DNA of 46,079 nt from Pirellulales bacterium (GTDB taxonomy: Bacteria > Planctomycetota > Planctomycetia > Pirellulales > JADZDJ01), in NCBI GenBank assembly GCA_020851115.1, contig JADZDJ010000244.1, positions 1 through 46,079 on the forward strand. Reading direction: 5' to 3'. Under the pieces are notes generated by a model. It saw nothing but the letters and a program-made list of their open reading frames with translations. It was not told the DNA's origin and ran no database searches. Below, piece after piece: positions 17,401-25,143 of this stretch. Every line of letters starts with the position of its first letter. Position 1 is the stretch's first letter. The translations under genes and the position numbers were made by a program.

Positions 17401-18779
17401 AGCAACATAATCAGCACGGAGAAGAAAATCGGCCGCCCGACCGTGCGACAAGGCTCGATCACTAATTCACGAATATCACCCCGAACTTTCTGATCGCCAA
17501 AATGCGCTTTGAGATGATGGGTAGCATTTTCCGTCATCACGATCGCTTGATCGACAAGAATGCCAATCGAGATCGTGATCCCGGCCAGCGACATGATATT
17601 GGCCTGGATGTCGATCACGCCCGTTTCGCGCAGCACCCACATCAAAAAGAACGAAAACAGCACCGATAATGGCAAAGTCACACAGATGACAAACACGCTA
17701 CGGAAGTGCATTAGGATCAGCAGGATGGCAACGGATGCGATGAGCATTTCATGCCACATGACCTCGGTGAGCGTGTGAATGGCGCCGTGAATCAGCCGCG
17801 TGCGGTCGTACGCGGCGACAATATGCACACCCTCGGGCAATCCAGGCTGCAAATCTTGGATTTTTTCTTTCACTCTCTCCGTGACATCCAGCGGATTCTC
17901 CCCATGTCGCATCAGGACCACACCGCCGGTTACTTCGCTGCCGTTCTTTTCGTACACGCTGCGCCGAAACTGGGTGCCAAGCTGCACGGTAGCCAGATTT
18001 TTGACAAAGATCGGCGTGCCTCGGACCTCTTTAATCACCGTATTTTCAATGTCGTACTTATCCTTGATCCAACCGACGCCGCGGACGATGTACTCGGCGT
18101 TGTTCTTCTGAACCACTCCGCCACCCGCCGGCATGTTGCTCTTGCCAACCGCCGCATAAAGCTCGCCTAGGGTAATGCCATAAGCTCTTAAGTCTTCTGG
18201 CCTTACGTCGATTTGATATTCTAGTGGTGTTCCCCCGACGATGGCCACATCCGCAACGCCGGCCGCCGAATTAAGCTGTGGTCCGATGTAAAACTTGTTG
18301 AGCGCCCAGAGCCGCCCTGGATCTATCGGGTTGGCGGCGCTCGTCTCGACGGTATACCAAAAGATTTGTCCCAAGGCCGTCGCATCCGGTGCCAGATATG
18401 GCACGACGCCTGGAGGCAAATAGTCGTTGGCCTGGCGCAGCTTTTCGCCCACACGGTCGCGGGCGAAATAGAAGTCGATGCCATCCTCAAAGATGATAGT
18501 AATCATCGAGAAATTGAATTCGGACGACGAGCGAACCGCTCTGACGCCGGCGAGACCTTGCAATTTCCTGGACAGCGGATAGGTCACCTGATCTTCAACT
18601 TCGCGCGGACTGCGGCCCATCCAGTCGGTGAACACGATCACCTGATTCTCGCTCAGGTCGGGGATCGCATCGACGGGCGTGTTCAAGGTCGCATAGATGC
18701 CGGCAACGGTCAGTGCTGCCGCCAAGATCAAGACCAAAAACCGATTTCGAATCGAGAACTCGATGATTCGCTCAATCAT
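14412..18779 (-). CDS. cusA: CusA-like Cu(I)/Ag(I) efflux RND permease, enlarged
   Basis: The 1455-residue protein is an HAE-type RND pump of the inner membrane, exporting metal through a tripartite complex. Family marks are IPDLSENQVIVFTDW (~40-54), TM4 with GILVDQAIVMTENA (proton-relay Asp410) and GMATETGIIMLVYLREAL near residue 1325. The three methionines that bind Cu/Ag in E. coli CusA appear conserved: Met631 (LDMP), Met681 (PLDMVET) and Met1013 (NRIEML). This favours copper/silver over zinc/cobalt. It is ~400 residues longer than E. coli CusA. About 290 extra residues lie at ~699-990 in the porter domain, an extra hydrophobic segment at ~565-612, and an Ala/Lys/Pro/His-rich loop at ~1145-1172. 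It starts 2 bp after the cusF stop and ends the operon. Confidence 0.92.
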   Translation of the reverse strand: MIERIIEFSIRNRFLVLILAAALTVAGIYATLNTPVDAIPDLSENQVIVFTDWMGRSPREVEDQVTYPLSRKLQGLAGVRAVRSSSEFNFSMITIIFEDGIDFYFARDRVGEKLRQANDYLPPGVVPYLAPDATALGQIFWYTVETSAANPIDPGRLWALNKFYIGPQLNSAAGVADVAIVGGTPLEYQIDVRPEDLRAYGITLGELYAAVGKSNMPAGGGVVQKNNAEYIVRGVGWIKDKYDIENTVIKEVRGTPIFVKNLATVQLGTQFRRSVYEKNGSEVTGGVVLMRHGENPLDVTERVKEKIQDLQPGLPEGVHIVAAYDRTRLIHGAIHTLTEVMWHEMLIASVAILLILMHFRSVFVICVTLPLSVLFSFFLMWVLRETGVIDIQANIMSLAGITISIGILVDQAIVMTENATHHLKAHFGDQKVRGDIRELVIEPCRTVGRPIFFSVLIMLLSFVPVFMLSGREGKLFHPLAFTKSFAMLGVALISVTLVPALIPTFIKGRLRSEEENWIVRSFINIYKPLLTWALPRRNLVMWMFAVLLILAAGMFPLQAVFGQGASETAWRSAFLLVFFVVTAITVILTRGFRSQFLALATLIFIGLWSFHFQKIGVAFMPALDEGATLDMPVTVPRASITQAADDLKARDALLRGFPEVESVIGKSGRADTPTDPAPLDMVETFVNYRPKELWPKRVLKYKDAAGQTSIVLDSLETQDFLIRAPNAEDRDNLMNNACQKALERFDESMRSLALLRYREFTFELEAVLTEFAIRELIQRLEAAGVLQWPQGADSENEMKRLAAKFGPKYGSWLVEAPVLEDITQLTRDVAASLFETGVISDPVTALDLKRSALGDLVSGVSEFFGAERETLATELLGAVIDHRTEKWRERVGQVNWELFDRGTEVFTWYALQELAKGAQGVGLVTGAPRGQELKRFADATIQSQLGNAPSEADFASFVSIREQLTAPFHDRVFLWPRQTGPKGDLVDDEMGRVLQVPGWSNIFTQPIINRIEMLSTGVRTDIGVKVFGPNLDVIDKTCKEIETALKPINGARDVIAAPIMGKGYVQIDIDRQQAARYGISVEDIQNEIEVALAGRAVTFTVEQRNRFPVRIRYARADRTDEESIRRLLISAGNRIETTAEMATGNKEMPGAKPDDKTSGPHAAKPAHAKPGQPLIPLSAVAEVKIVEGPAMIKSENGRLLNYVTLNVRGRDIVGFVDEAQRVVSQKIKLPEGVHIEWSGEFEHQVRAARTLRFVFPAVIVLIFIILYMTYNDLADAALMMLAVPEALAGGAFFMYLFPKIMQGWDAPPMDFSVAVWVGFIACFGMATETGIIMLVYLREALEKRGGLENIQSLEELRQAVIEGAVHRLRPKLLTEGVAIIAIFPMVFAKGVGGEILAPMALPVLGGLLISDEVVDLFLPVRFYWVRRARWLKLHAKNVESPSRVRLPSISQNVAV

Positions 18780-18781
18780 AG

Positions 18782-19081
18782 TTACTGCTTGCTGAGGTTG
18801 GTGAAGATGTAGTCGCCGGAGCGGACTTCCATTCGGCCTTTCACGCGGTCTCCCTCGCCGATGCCTTTTAGCAGTTGCGGCTGATCGACCTTAAAATCCA
18901 TTTCCATTGCTTGCATCAAGCCGGGAATATCGTCGTGATCGAGTCGGATGACTTGCGTCGCGGCATCGACCGCTGTCACTTTGCCAGTCACGTCGTACTG
19001 TTTGGCAGCCGGTTGGCTCTTGCCCTGACAACCAAGCAAAAAAGCAACGGTGAATAATCCGCCGTAAATCGCGCTTCTCAT
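18782..19081 (-). CDS. cusF: CusF-like periplasmic copper-binding lipoprotein
   Basis: The 99-residue product has a lipobox LLGC (Cys18) after a short hydrophobic signal, so it is probably a lipoprotein. The mature part is a CusF-like small beta-barrel: YDVTGKVTAVDAATQVI, then HDDIPGLMQAMEMDF with His49, Met56, Met59 and Met61, and GDRVKGRMEV. In E. coli CusF a His and two Met bind Cu(I)/Ag(I) with a Trp cap; here Met replaces the Trp position, as in many CusF_Ec members. It would hand metal to the pump. The start at 19081 overlaps the adaptor stop codon (ATGA), indicating translational coupling. Confidence 0.85.
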   Translation of the reverse strand: MRSAIYGGLFTVAFLLGCQGKSQPAAKQYDVTGKVTAVDAATQVIRLDHDDIPGLMQAMEMDFKVDQPQLLKGIGEGDRVKGRMEVRSGDYIFTNLSKQ

Positions 19082-21411
19082 TTTTGATTCTCCTTTTGAG
19101 TTGCGTTTCTGAGTTCGATGGCCTTTGCGAGCGATTCCTTGGGTTTGGCCAATGCAATTTCCTTGCAACCTTCACAGCACAAAAAAACCGGCTGACCTTC
19201 AACCATGATGGTGAGCGGCGGGCCCATCGAGCCCAGCCGACTCGTGGGTGCCTCAGCGCAATACTTCTGCGCCTCCACCAGCGCGCGAACGTCGGCGGGC
19301 AATTTCGCCAGTTCCGCCTCGATTTCGGCTTCTTTAGTCGAATCGGCTGATTCATTGGTCTTGGGCGCAGTACGTTCTTGAATCTCTGTTTGAGTTGCGT
19401 TTCTCAGTTCGATGGCCTTTGCGAGCGATTCCTTGGGTTTGGCGAGAGCAATTTCCTTGCAACCTTCACAGCACAAGAAAACTGGCTGTCCTTCGACCAT
19501 GATGGTGAGCGGCGGTCCCATCGAGCCCAACCGGCTCGTGGGCGCCTCAGCGCAAAACTTCTGCGCCTCCACCAGCGCGCGAACGTCGGCGGGCAATTTT
19601 GCCAATTCCGCCTCAATGATGGCTTCTTTGGTTGACTCGGCCGTTTCATTGGTTTTTAGGCCGGTGCGTTTCAGTTCTTCGACTTTCTTCAAGGTTTCTT
19701 GCGGGTTGGCCAGCGCCTTCTGCTTACAATGGTTGCAACAAATGAACACTGGCACACCCTCGATTTCCAATTTCACCGGCGCGCCCATTGATCCGAGAGC
19801 GCTGCCAGCCAGCACGGGGCACCACTTTTGCGCTTCGGCGAGTTTTCGATCCTCAGTAGATAGCTTCGCGAGACCCGAATTAACGTTGTCTACGGGATTC
19901 TCCGGCGTCGAAGGAACCACCGTCGTCACGGACGAGCCCGAAGATTTCGAACCGCTGCTGCCTCCGAAATAGATGGAGCCGGCAGCAGGATTGAGGCGTG
20001 TTTCCGCGTCCACGAGGAAGGAACCGCTGGTCACAACTTTCTCGCCAGCGTTTAATCCTGAGAGGACTGGATAGAATGCTCCACCTTCGGTTGCAGTCAT
20101 TCGTGGTCCCAACGACACGAGTACGCCTTCGTACACTCCGGGCGTATCCTGTCGATAAACGATACGTTGACTGCCCGTGTCGATGACCGAACCTTCCGGC
20201 ACGGCCAGTACCTTTCCTTCCGCCAACTCCCTGGCGCGCTCTTGATCATCAGATTGCAGCGCCGGCAAATCGTTGGGCGATACGTTCAGCGTCACTGTTG
20301 CAGTACCGCCGGGACGTAGTTTGAATTCAGGATTCGCCAGTTCAAAACGCACGGTGACGGTGCGAGTTTCTTCGTCGACATGCGGATAGACAAAGGCTAG
20401 TGTTCCGGTGAAGGGTTCATTGGGAAACGCGCGCGTCGTCGCAGTGACCGTCAGCGGCGAAGCATCCGTCGACGGCGAGCCGTGTTGGAAATTGTTCGGT
20501 AGAAACTTTAGATCATCTTCGTAGATCTGAGCCTGAATCCAGACTTTGGATAGGTCAGCGACATCATAAAGCGGCGTGCCTTCCTCGACATACTGACCCT
20601 CTCGGACATACTTCGTAATGACGTGACCATCGACCGGAGAGCGAATTCGCTGATGTGAATCTGCCTTTTGAGACTTCAGAATTTCGCCTAATTGTTGGTC
20701 GTCGATTCCCAGCAGCTTCAACCGCGAACGCGTATTTTCAATAAATTCTTGATTTCCGCGCTGTTTGGCGTCAATGAGCGTTTGGGCCGTGGCAAACAGT
20801 TCCGGGCTATAGAGCAGTGCCAGGTCGTCGCCGGCCTTGACCATTTGCCCGGTCTGATTGACATATAACTTATCAATCCGCCCTGCGACTCTGGCAGAAA
20901 CTGTGCGCTGGCTCCGCTCGTCGAACTCAACAAAACCTACTGCGTTGATTTGCTTGGAAAGCGGCAGATAACCGACATCGTAGGTCCGCACCCCCGCGAG
21001 GACGACGCGATAGGGTGAAAGTTGCACCCGATTGACAACACCGGCCGGCAGCGTTTCGGGCTTGCCGCTGCCTTTCTTGCGCTTTGAAAGCGGCATGAAG
21101 CAGATGGGGCATTTTTCTTTGGAATTGTCGCGGATAATGGAGGGGTGCATGGGGCAGAAATACTCCACATCTTTACTGGCGGCCGAAGCCGAGTCGGACG
21201 ACCGCGTCCACTTCTCGTAGTAGGCCGACAACGTATCCCATTGCGTGATGACAATTCCGATCACAACCAGAATGGCGATGAATCTGAGTCGCGCGAGTTT
21301 GACCAAAATAATGAAGTCGAACCACCACCAAGCTTTTCGCCATCCCGTGAGTTCCGGCGGGGCGCGCAATCCGCCTTCATCCTGCCACTTCACTTCGTCT
21401 TCGTTTTTCAT
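19078..21411 (-). CDS. cusB: CusB-like RND adaptor with three C-terminal Cys modules
   Basis: The 777-residue periplasmic adaptor has an N-terminal membrane helix (~42-58) and a heavy-metal-binding domain FCPMHPSIIRDNSKEKCPIC (~85-104). The membrane-fusion core follows at ~120-480 (VSARVAGRIDKLYVNQTGQMVKAGDDL, HQRIRSPVDGHV, GGTATVTLNV). After a Ser-rich linker (~484-500) come three copies of a ~68-residue module (~515-582, 603-670, 701-768), each with KxC, GSMG and F(I/L)CCxxCK. The last two copies are nearly identical. The modules resemble TRASH/YHS-type metal-binding domains. The adaptor links the pump to the TolC channel and can pass metal. Two housekeeping-length CusB domains would be ~400 residues, so the tail is unusual. 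Confidence 0.88.
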   Translation of the reverse strand: MKNEDEVKWQDEGGLRAPPELTGWRKAWWWFDFIILVKLARLRFIAILVVIGIVITQWDTLSAYYEKWTRSSDSASAASKDVEYFCPMHPSIIRDNSKEKCPICFMPLSKRKKGSGKPETLPAGVVNRVQLSPYRVVLAGVRTYDVGYLPLSKQINAVGFVEFDERSQRTVSARVAGRIDKLYVNQTGQMVKAGDDLALLYSPELFATAQTLIDAKQRGNQEFIENTRSRLKLLGIDDQQLGEILKSQKADSHQRIRSPVDGHVITKYVREGQYVEEGTPLYDVADLSKVWIQAQIYEDDLKFLPNNFQHGSPSTDASPLTVTATTRAFPNEPFTGTLAFVYPHVDEETRTVTVRFELANPEFKLRPGGTATVTLNVSPNDLPALQSDDQERARELAEGKVLAVPEGSVIDTGSQRIVYRQDTPGVYEGVLVSLGPRMTATEGGAFYPVLSGLNAGEKVVTSGSFLVDAETRLNPAAGSIYFGGSSGSKSSGSSVTTVVPSTPENPVDNVNSGLAKLSTEDRKLAEAQKWCPVLAGSALGSMGAPVKLEIEGVPVFICCNHCKQKALANPQETLKKVEELKRTGLKTNETAESTKEAIIEAELAKLPADVRALVEAQKFCAEAPTSRLGSMGPPLTIMVEGQPVFLCCEGCKEIALAKPKESLAKAIELRNATQTEIQERTAPKTNESADSTKEAEIEAELAKLPADVRALVEAQKYCAEAPTSRLGSMGPPLTIMVEGQPVFLCCEGCKEIALAKPKESLAKAIELRNATQKENQK
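19098..19685 (-). repeat. 294-bp tandem duplication inside cusB
   Basis: GAGTTGCGTTTCT occurs at 19098 and again at 19392, and the following ~260 bases are nearly the same in both copies. The period is 294 bp (98 codons), so the frame is kept. The few differences are mostly silent. A third, older copy of the module lies upstream in the gene (to the right on this map). Confidence 0.9.
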
Positions 21412-21502
21412 GCAAACACCTGGATAAAAATGGGCAGCCGTGACACAAACCGACCACGAATTGGGCGCTAACCCGCCAGCCTGGCACGGCTGCCCCGGTC
21501 GG

Positions 21503-22027
21503 TTACTTTTTCGTGGGAGTTGGATTGGGAAATCCCAATCGCTTCATCAACTTGTCGTGATCGGCAATGGCCATCGCCAACGATCGGTCGATTCCTTCGC
21601 AACATCTAATAGATGTCGTCTTGTCAACTTCAGGCCCAGCGCAGCAATCGTGCATCTCTTTGTGATGCTTTGCGGCATCGGCTAGGTTCTTGTCAATCAC
21701 ATCGAGCGAGGCCAGAGTCTCTTGATTGCCAATGGCATTCTTCCGCATCCAGGCCATGTGCTTTTGCGCCTTGACGATGTAAGTGCCAATCGCGTCGGAT
21801 ACTTCCTGCGCCAGTTCTTGGTCAACTTTTTCCGTGCTTTGGGCGTATTGCCGATAGTCCTGCGAATACTCCCGCGCACCTCGCATCGAGCGACTGGACG
21901 ATTTGCCGTAGAAGTTATACTGCCCTGCCGCCTTCGATTCGGCGCCGCGCTGCGCGTGTGCAAGATCTACGACTGCTAGGGATGCGACCACAACCGCCAA
22001 CGTTGCCAGACCAATGAACCTGTTCAT
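21503..22027 (-). CDS. Exported His/Met/Cys-rich protein of the copper operon
   Basis: The 174-residue protein has a signal peptide (MNRFIGLATLAVVVASLAVV, cleavage after AHA). The rest is helical and rich in possible metal ligands: KHMAWM (~89-94), KHHKEMHDCC (~120-129), RCC (~141-143) and DHDKLM (~157-161). The heptad-like pattern suggests a helical bundle. I do not know a named family. It lies 91 bp upstream of cusB and 146 bp downstream of the Cys-rich gene on the same strand, so a copper-binding or sensing role in the periplasm is inferred. Confidence 0.7.
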   Translation of the reverse strand: MNRFIGLATLAVVVASLAVVDLAHAQRGAESKAAGQYNFYGKSSSRSMRGAREYSQDYRQYAQSTEKVDQELAQEVSDAIGTYIVKAQKHMAWMRKNAIGNQETLASLDVIDKNLADAAKHHKEMHDCCAGPEVDKTTSIRCCEGIDRSLAMAIADHDKLMKRLGFPNPTPTKK

Positions 22028-22173
22028 GGATCACCTTTGAAATGCAAGGAATCGGATGCAATGCCGAAGAACGAACCGAAATCACAAACAATTCGGGTCG
22101 CGCCGTGCGCAGCATCGGAACACGAAGCGCAATCGGCGCTAGCGAAGCCTAGAGTGCTTCGCGCGTAAGAAGG

Positions 22174-22668
22174 TCAAACGAGGAGCCGGCGCAACGACAC
22201 GACCAAATCAATTGGCGGCGGCGGACCCGTATTCCACTCGATCGCCTTGAACGGGATTTCGGGATTTGCCGCTGAGGCGGCACCGCCTAACTGGAACCAT
22301 TCGATTTGAAAATCGATGTCCGATGAAGTCACCTTTGGCGACGTGGTGACGATTCCACTGTGTACGACCGCTGTGCAACTGCGTTTCTTTAGAACAAAGT
22401 CGCCTTTTTCTTGCTGCACAGGCGACTTCGAGCAACAACAGCAGCATGGTCCACCGGATTGCGAAGCGCACGAAGCGCAGTGGCAATAGCTCGGCTGACG
22501 ATCTACTTGGCTGTTAATCGACAGAGTTTCTAATGCAACGGTGACGCCGCCTTCCTCGGAACAATTGCAGCCGACGGCCGGCAGTCCGCTCCATAAGAAC
22601 GTCGGCGCAAGCATCATGGCTGCTAGCGTGCGAGTCATTCCACGGCGATTTGCAGAGCGTCTATTCAT
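22174..22668 (-). CDS. Cys-rich exported protein, first gene of the copper operon
   Basis: The 164-residue protein has an N-terminal signal (MTRTLAAMMLAPTFLWSGLP preceded by 10 basic residues) followed by AVGCNC, which may be a lipobox. Eleven Cys lie within the first 100 residues: 34, 36, 62, 64, 67, 75-79 and 98. The core is CHCASCASQSGGPCCCCC, a metallothionein-like cluster. The C-terminal third has no Cys and ends in PPPPIDLVVSLRRLLV. It directly follows a good promoter at 22698-22726. Periplasmic or membrane-bound Cu/Ag sequestration is a reasonable inference. No family is recognised. Confidence 0.65.
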   Translation of the reverse strand: MNRRSANRRGMTRTLAAMMLAPTFLWSGLPAVGCNCSEEGGVTVALETLSINSQVDRQPSYCHCASCASQSGGPCCCCCSKSPVQQEKGDFVLKKRSCTAVVHSGIVTTSPKVTSSDIDFQIEWFQLGGAASAANPEIPFKAIEWNTGPPPPIDLVVSLRRLLV

Positions 22669-22697
22669 TTTTACACAGTGGCACCATCGAACCTCAA

Positions 22698-22726
22698 ATT
22701 TTACTCGGATCCGAAAAGACTGTCAA
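22698..22726 (-). promoter_or_regulatory. Promoter of the cus operon with a palindrome in its spacer
   Basis: On the minus strand TTGACA (22726-22721) and TAAAAT (22703-22698) are separated by exactly 17 nt. The spacer holds TCGGATCCGA (22705-22714), a perfect 10-bp palindrome. A dyad between -35 and -10 is the usual place for operators of metal regulators such as MerR/CueR types, but no such regulator gene is in the window. It lies 30 nt upstream of the Cys-rich gene. Confidence 0.65.
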
Positions 22727-22865
22727 AGTCATGTTTCTCGGCGCAAAATAGTCGCGTTTTTGGCCGGAAGAACCGATTTAACTGATGAAGGCGTCTTTCT
22801 ACGCCTCGCGCTAACCCACCTGCCATCCACGCCCGCCTGCCCGCCGTTCCCTGCTCGGAGGCGTC

Positions 22866-24329
22866 ATGCCACTAATCCGCACGCTGGGGGTATGCGCAAG
22901 TCTAGCTGCGTTTGCAACTGGCTGCTGCACCACGCCCAAGCAATCACCGCCTTACGTTCAGCAATGCGCGCCGACTCATTGCGCGACGACGGCACCTATA
23001 CGCCAGGCGGCCGAACCGCCTGTCGTACGTGTGTCCCACGTTGAATCGCTGCCGCCAGCTATTGAGGGAGATGAACTGTCGTTGGGCGAAAATGGCGAGC
23101 TGACGTTGCCATGGCTCGTGGGCGAAGTTCAGGCGCGAAACCCATCGCTTCAGGCCATGGCTGCTGCATGGCGTGCAGCCGCACAGCGCTACCCGCAAGT
23201 GGTTGCGCTGGACGATCCGATGTTCACCAGCACCTTAGCGCCCGCATCATTTAATTCACCAACCGCCGAAGGCGCATATGCGCTGGAGTTTGCCCAGAAG
23301 TTTCCCTGGTTCGGAAAACGCGCCGCCCGCGGTCGCACTGCCCAGGCGGAAGCAGATGTCGCTTATCAAAATATCGCAGACGCACGACTTAGGCTTTCGG
23401 AAGCAGCACAAATCGCATTCTTCGATTATTATCTTGTCCAACGAGAATTAGAACTTAACAAGTGGAACACCGACATTATGCGCCAATTCCGTGAATCGGC
23501 GCAATCGAAGTATCGAGCGAACCAAGTCACGCAGCAAGATATTTTGCAGGCCGATGTCGAGCTAACAAGATTGGAACGACGAGAATTGGAGTTGCAACGC
23601 CGAAATGCAGTTGCCATCGCTCGAATTAACACGCTTCTTCATCGGCCACCCTGCGCCGCCCTCTGTCCTCCGCCAGCGCAGCTATTACCCCCACCGGTGT
23701 CAACCGATGTTTGCTCGCTGCAGCAGTTGGCTGCTCAACAACGGCCCGATCTGGCGGCGATCGCGGCCGAAATTCGTGCTCAAGAAGCTGCCGTCGATCT
23801 TGCCAGCAAAGAATATTTTCCCGATACGGAAGTATTTGGCCGATACGACACGTTTTGGCAACCCGCCAGTACCCAAGGCGACTTGCGTGGCCAGGTCGGC
23901 GTGCGGATGAATGTGCCACTGTACCGTGAGCGTCGTCATGCTGCTGTCCGGGAAGCATCTTATCGACTCAGTCAGAAGCAGCTTGAGTACGATCAGAAGA
24001 ACTTGGACGTTCAGTACGAAGTCCAAGACGCCTATGCGCAATTTATCGAAAGCCAGCGGTCGCTTCGTCTGTACAGCGACAAATTTGTGCCGATCACGGA
24101 ACAGAATGTGGCCGCAGCCAGATCGAACTACGATGTCGGCAAGCTCAATTTTTTGGATTTAGCGACCGCGCAGCGACAGTTGATCGAAGTGCGGGAACAG
24201 CATCAAGAAGCCCTCGCCGCGTATTTTCGAAGGATCGCTGAATTGGAGCGGGTAATCGGCGGGCCACTTCCAACAGAACAGATTGAAGAGATCGCAGTGC
24301 CAAAATTGCAAACCGATGTACCGGGCTAA
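22866..24329 (+). CDS. TolC-family outer-membrane channel (CusC-like)
   Basis: The 487-residue protein has a lipoprotein-like start (MPLIRTLGVCASLAAFATGC, Cys20). Two TolC-type repeats follow: PSLQAMAAAWRAAAQRYPQV, LRLSEAAQIAFFDYYLVQRE and later RPDLAAIAAEIRAQEAAVDL, DVQYEVQDAYAQFIESQRS, and ARSNYDVGKLNFLDLATAQR near residue 420. These are the long coiled-coil hairpins of outer-membrane efflux proteins. It would be the exit duct for the CusA/CusB pump. GGAGG lies 5 nt before the ATG. It is transcribed divergently from the cus operon, sharing the 197-bp region that holds the operon promoter. Confidence 0.88.
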   Translation: MPLIRTLGVCASLAAFATGCCTTPKQSPPYVQQCAPTHCATTAPIRQAAEPPVVRVSHVESLPPAIEGDELSLGENGELTLPWLVGEVQARNPSLQAMAAAWRAAAQRYPQVVALDDPMFTSTLAPASFNSPTAEGAYALEFAQKFPWFGKRAARGRTAQAEADVAYQNIADARLRLSEAAQIAFFDYYLVQRELELNKWNTDIMRQFRESAQSKYRANQVTQQDILQADVELTRLERRELELQRRNAVAIARINTLLHRPPCAALCPPPAQLLPPPVSTDVCSLQQLAAQQRPDLAAIAAEIRAQEAAVDLASKEYFPDTEVFGRYDTFWQPASTQGDLRGQVGVRMNVPLYRERRHAAVREASYRLSQKQLEYDQKNLDVQYEVQDAYAQFIESQRSLRLYSDKFVPITEQNVAAARSNYDVGKLNFLDLATAQRQLIEVREQHQEALAAYFRRIAELERVIGGPLPTEQIEEIAVPKLQTDVPG

Positions 24330-24509
24330 CCTGTGTAGTGTGCTTGAGGACCGAAGTTCACAACTCCTTGAATAGTCTTCAGCTCCGCGAACTTGGTGCC
24401 GCGGCGGCGAGTAATTGAGGTCAGCAGTTCGTGGTCTTCCTGACCGGTTGCAGCAATCATCCTTGGATCTTGCGAGCGATGGCCGACGTCGTGGCGACCG
24501 GCATCATCT

Positions 24510-24525
24510 GACCTGACGTCAGGTC
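24510..24525. promoter_or_regulatory. 16-bp perfect palindrome over the rrf2 stop codon
   Basis: GACCTGACGTCAGGTC is a perfect 16-bp inverted repeat without a loop, centred on TGACGTCA and overlapping the stop codon of the Rrf2 gene (24519-24521). It has no T-run, so it is not an intrinsic terminator. It could bind a dimeric regulator. The rest of 24330-24509 shows only a doubtful 44-codon frame. Confidence 0.4.
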
Positions 24526-24929
24526 TGGCACGCCCTGCCCGCGCACAATTGCGAAAGCTTGATGCCGTCGAGTTGCTGCCGCAACGTTGTGGTCACTTGT
24601 TGCAGGACCGTGGAAAGATGCCGCAATGTTTCGTCGGACAGGCCTGTGGCAAACGAATGCTGCGGTTCAAGCGGGCCGTCTACGGCTTCGATGACTTCCA
24701 GCAGCGAGATCTCGCTCAGCGAGCGTCTCAGCGCATAGCCACCATCGACGCCACGCGTTGATTGGAGAATCCGGTGAGTCACCAAATTACGCAGGATCTG
24801 CAACAAAAATCGCTCCGGCATCTTGCCGTCGCTGGCGATTCGGTTGCACGGAATGGGCGTGTTTGGCTCGGCATCGGCCAATTGCATCACAGATTGCAGG
24901 GCGTAACCAACGGTGCGAGACAATTTCAT
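24519..24929 (-). CDS. Rrf2 family transcriptional regulator
   Basis: The 136-residue product starts MKLSRTVGYALQSVMQLA and contains the winged-helix pattern KMPERFLLQILRNLVTHRIL (~37-56) and STRGVDGGYALRRSLSEISL (~57-76), followed by LEVIEAVDGPL. These are diagnostic of Rrf2 regulators (IscR, NsrR, RirA). The loop at ~85-105 that carries the three Fe-S Cys in IscR/NsrR has no Cys here; only Cys28, Cys129 and Cys134 are present. It may therefore sense something other than an Fe-S cluster. Start at 24929 is preferred because longer upstream frames lack similarity; AAGG lies ~8 nt before it. It neighbours the copper island, but a link is not shown. Confidence 0.9.
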   Translation of the reverse strand: MKLSRTVGYALQSVMQLADAEPNTPIPCNRIASDGKMPERFLLQILRNLVTHRILQSTRGVDGGYALRRSLSEISLLEVIEAVDGPLEPQHSFATGLSDETLRHLSTVLQQVTTTLRQQLDGIKLSQLCAGRACQT

Positions 24930-25130
24930 CGACAGGACCTTACGATGAATGCGACGAGATGCACCTTCGCTTTTCCGCGCCCACAGCGACATCGGCGGTG
25001 GGATCATTACCGCGCTCTTCGATTCGCAGCGTCTCGTGACAAGGCAATCGAAATGGGAAGATGCTACCCTGTCCTACTGCGTTCTTTGGGATACTGCTCG
25101 GCAAAACGCTTCCTCTTCTGCGCCATTCCC

Positions 25131-25140
25131 CCTAATTAGG
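25131..25140. promoter_or_regulatory. CCTAATTAGG palindrome at the rrf2 start site
   Basis: This perfect 10-bp palindrome lies just downstream of the -10 box of the promoter at 25144-25172, where RNA synthesis would begin. A repressor bound there would block transcription, so autoregulation by the Rrf2 protein is a reasonable guess. Confidence 0.4.
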
Positions 25141-25143
25141 AGG

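Noticed and set aside
24326-24460. Minus-strand 44-codon frame after the Rrf2 gene
   Set aside because: No spacing for a ribosome binding site, no recognisable motif, and its stop merely overlaps that of the tolC-like gene.
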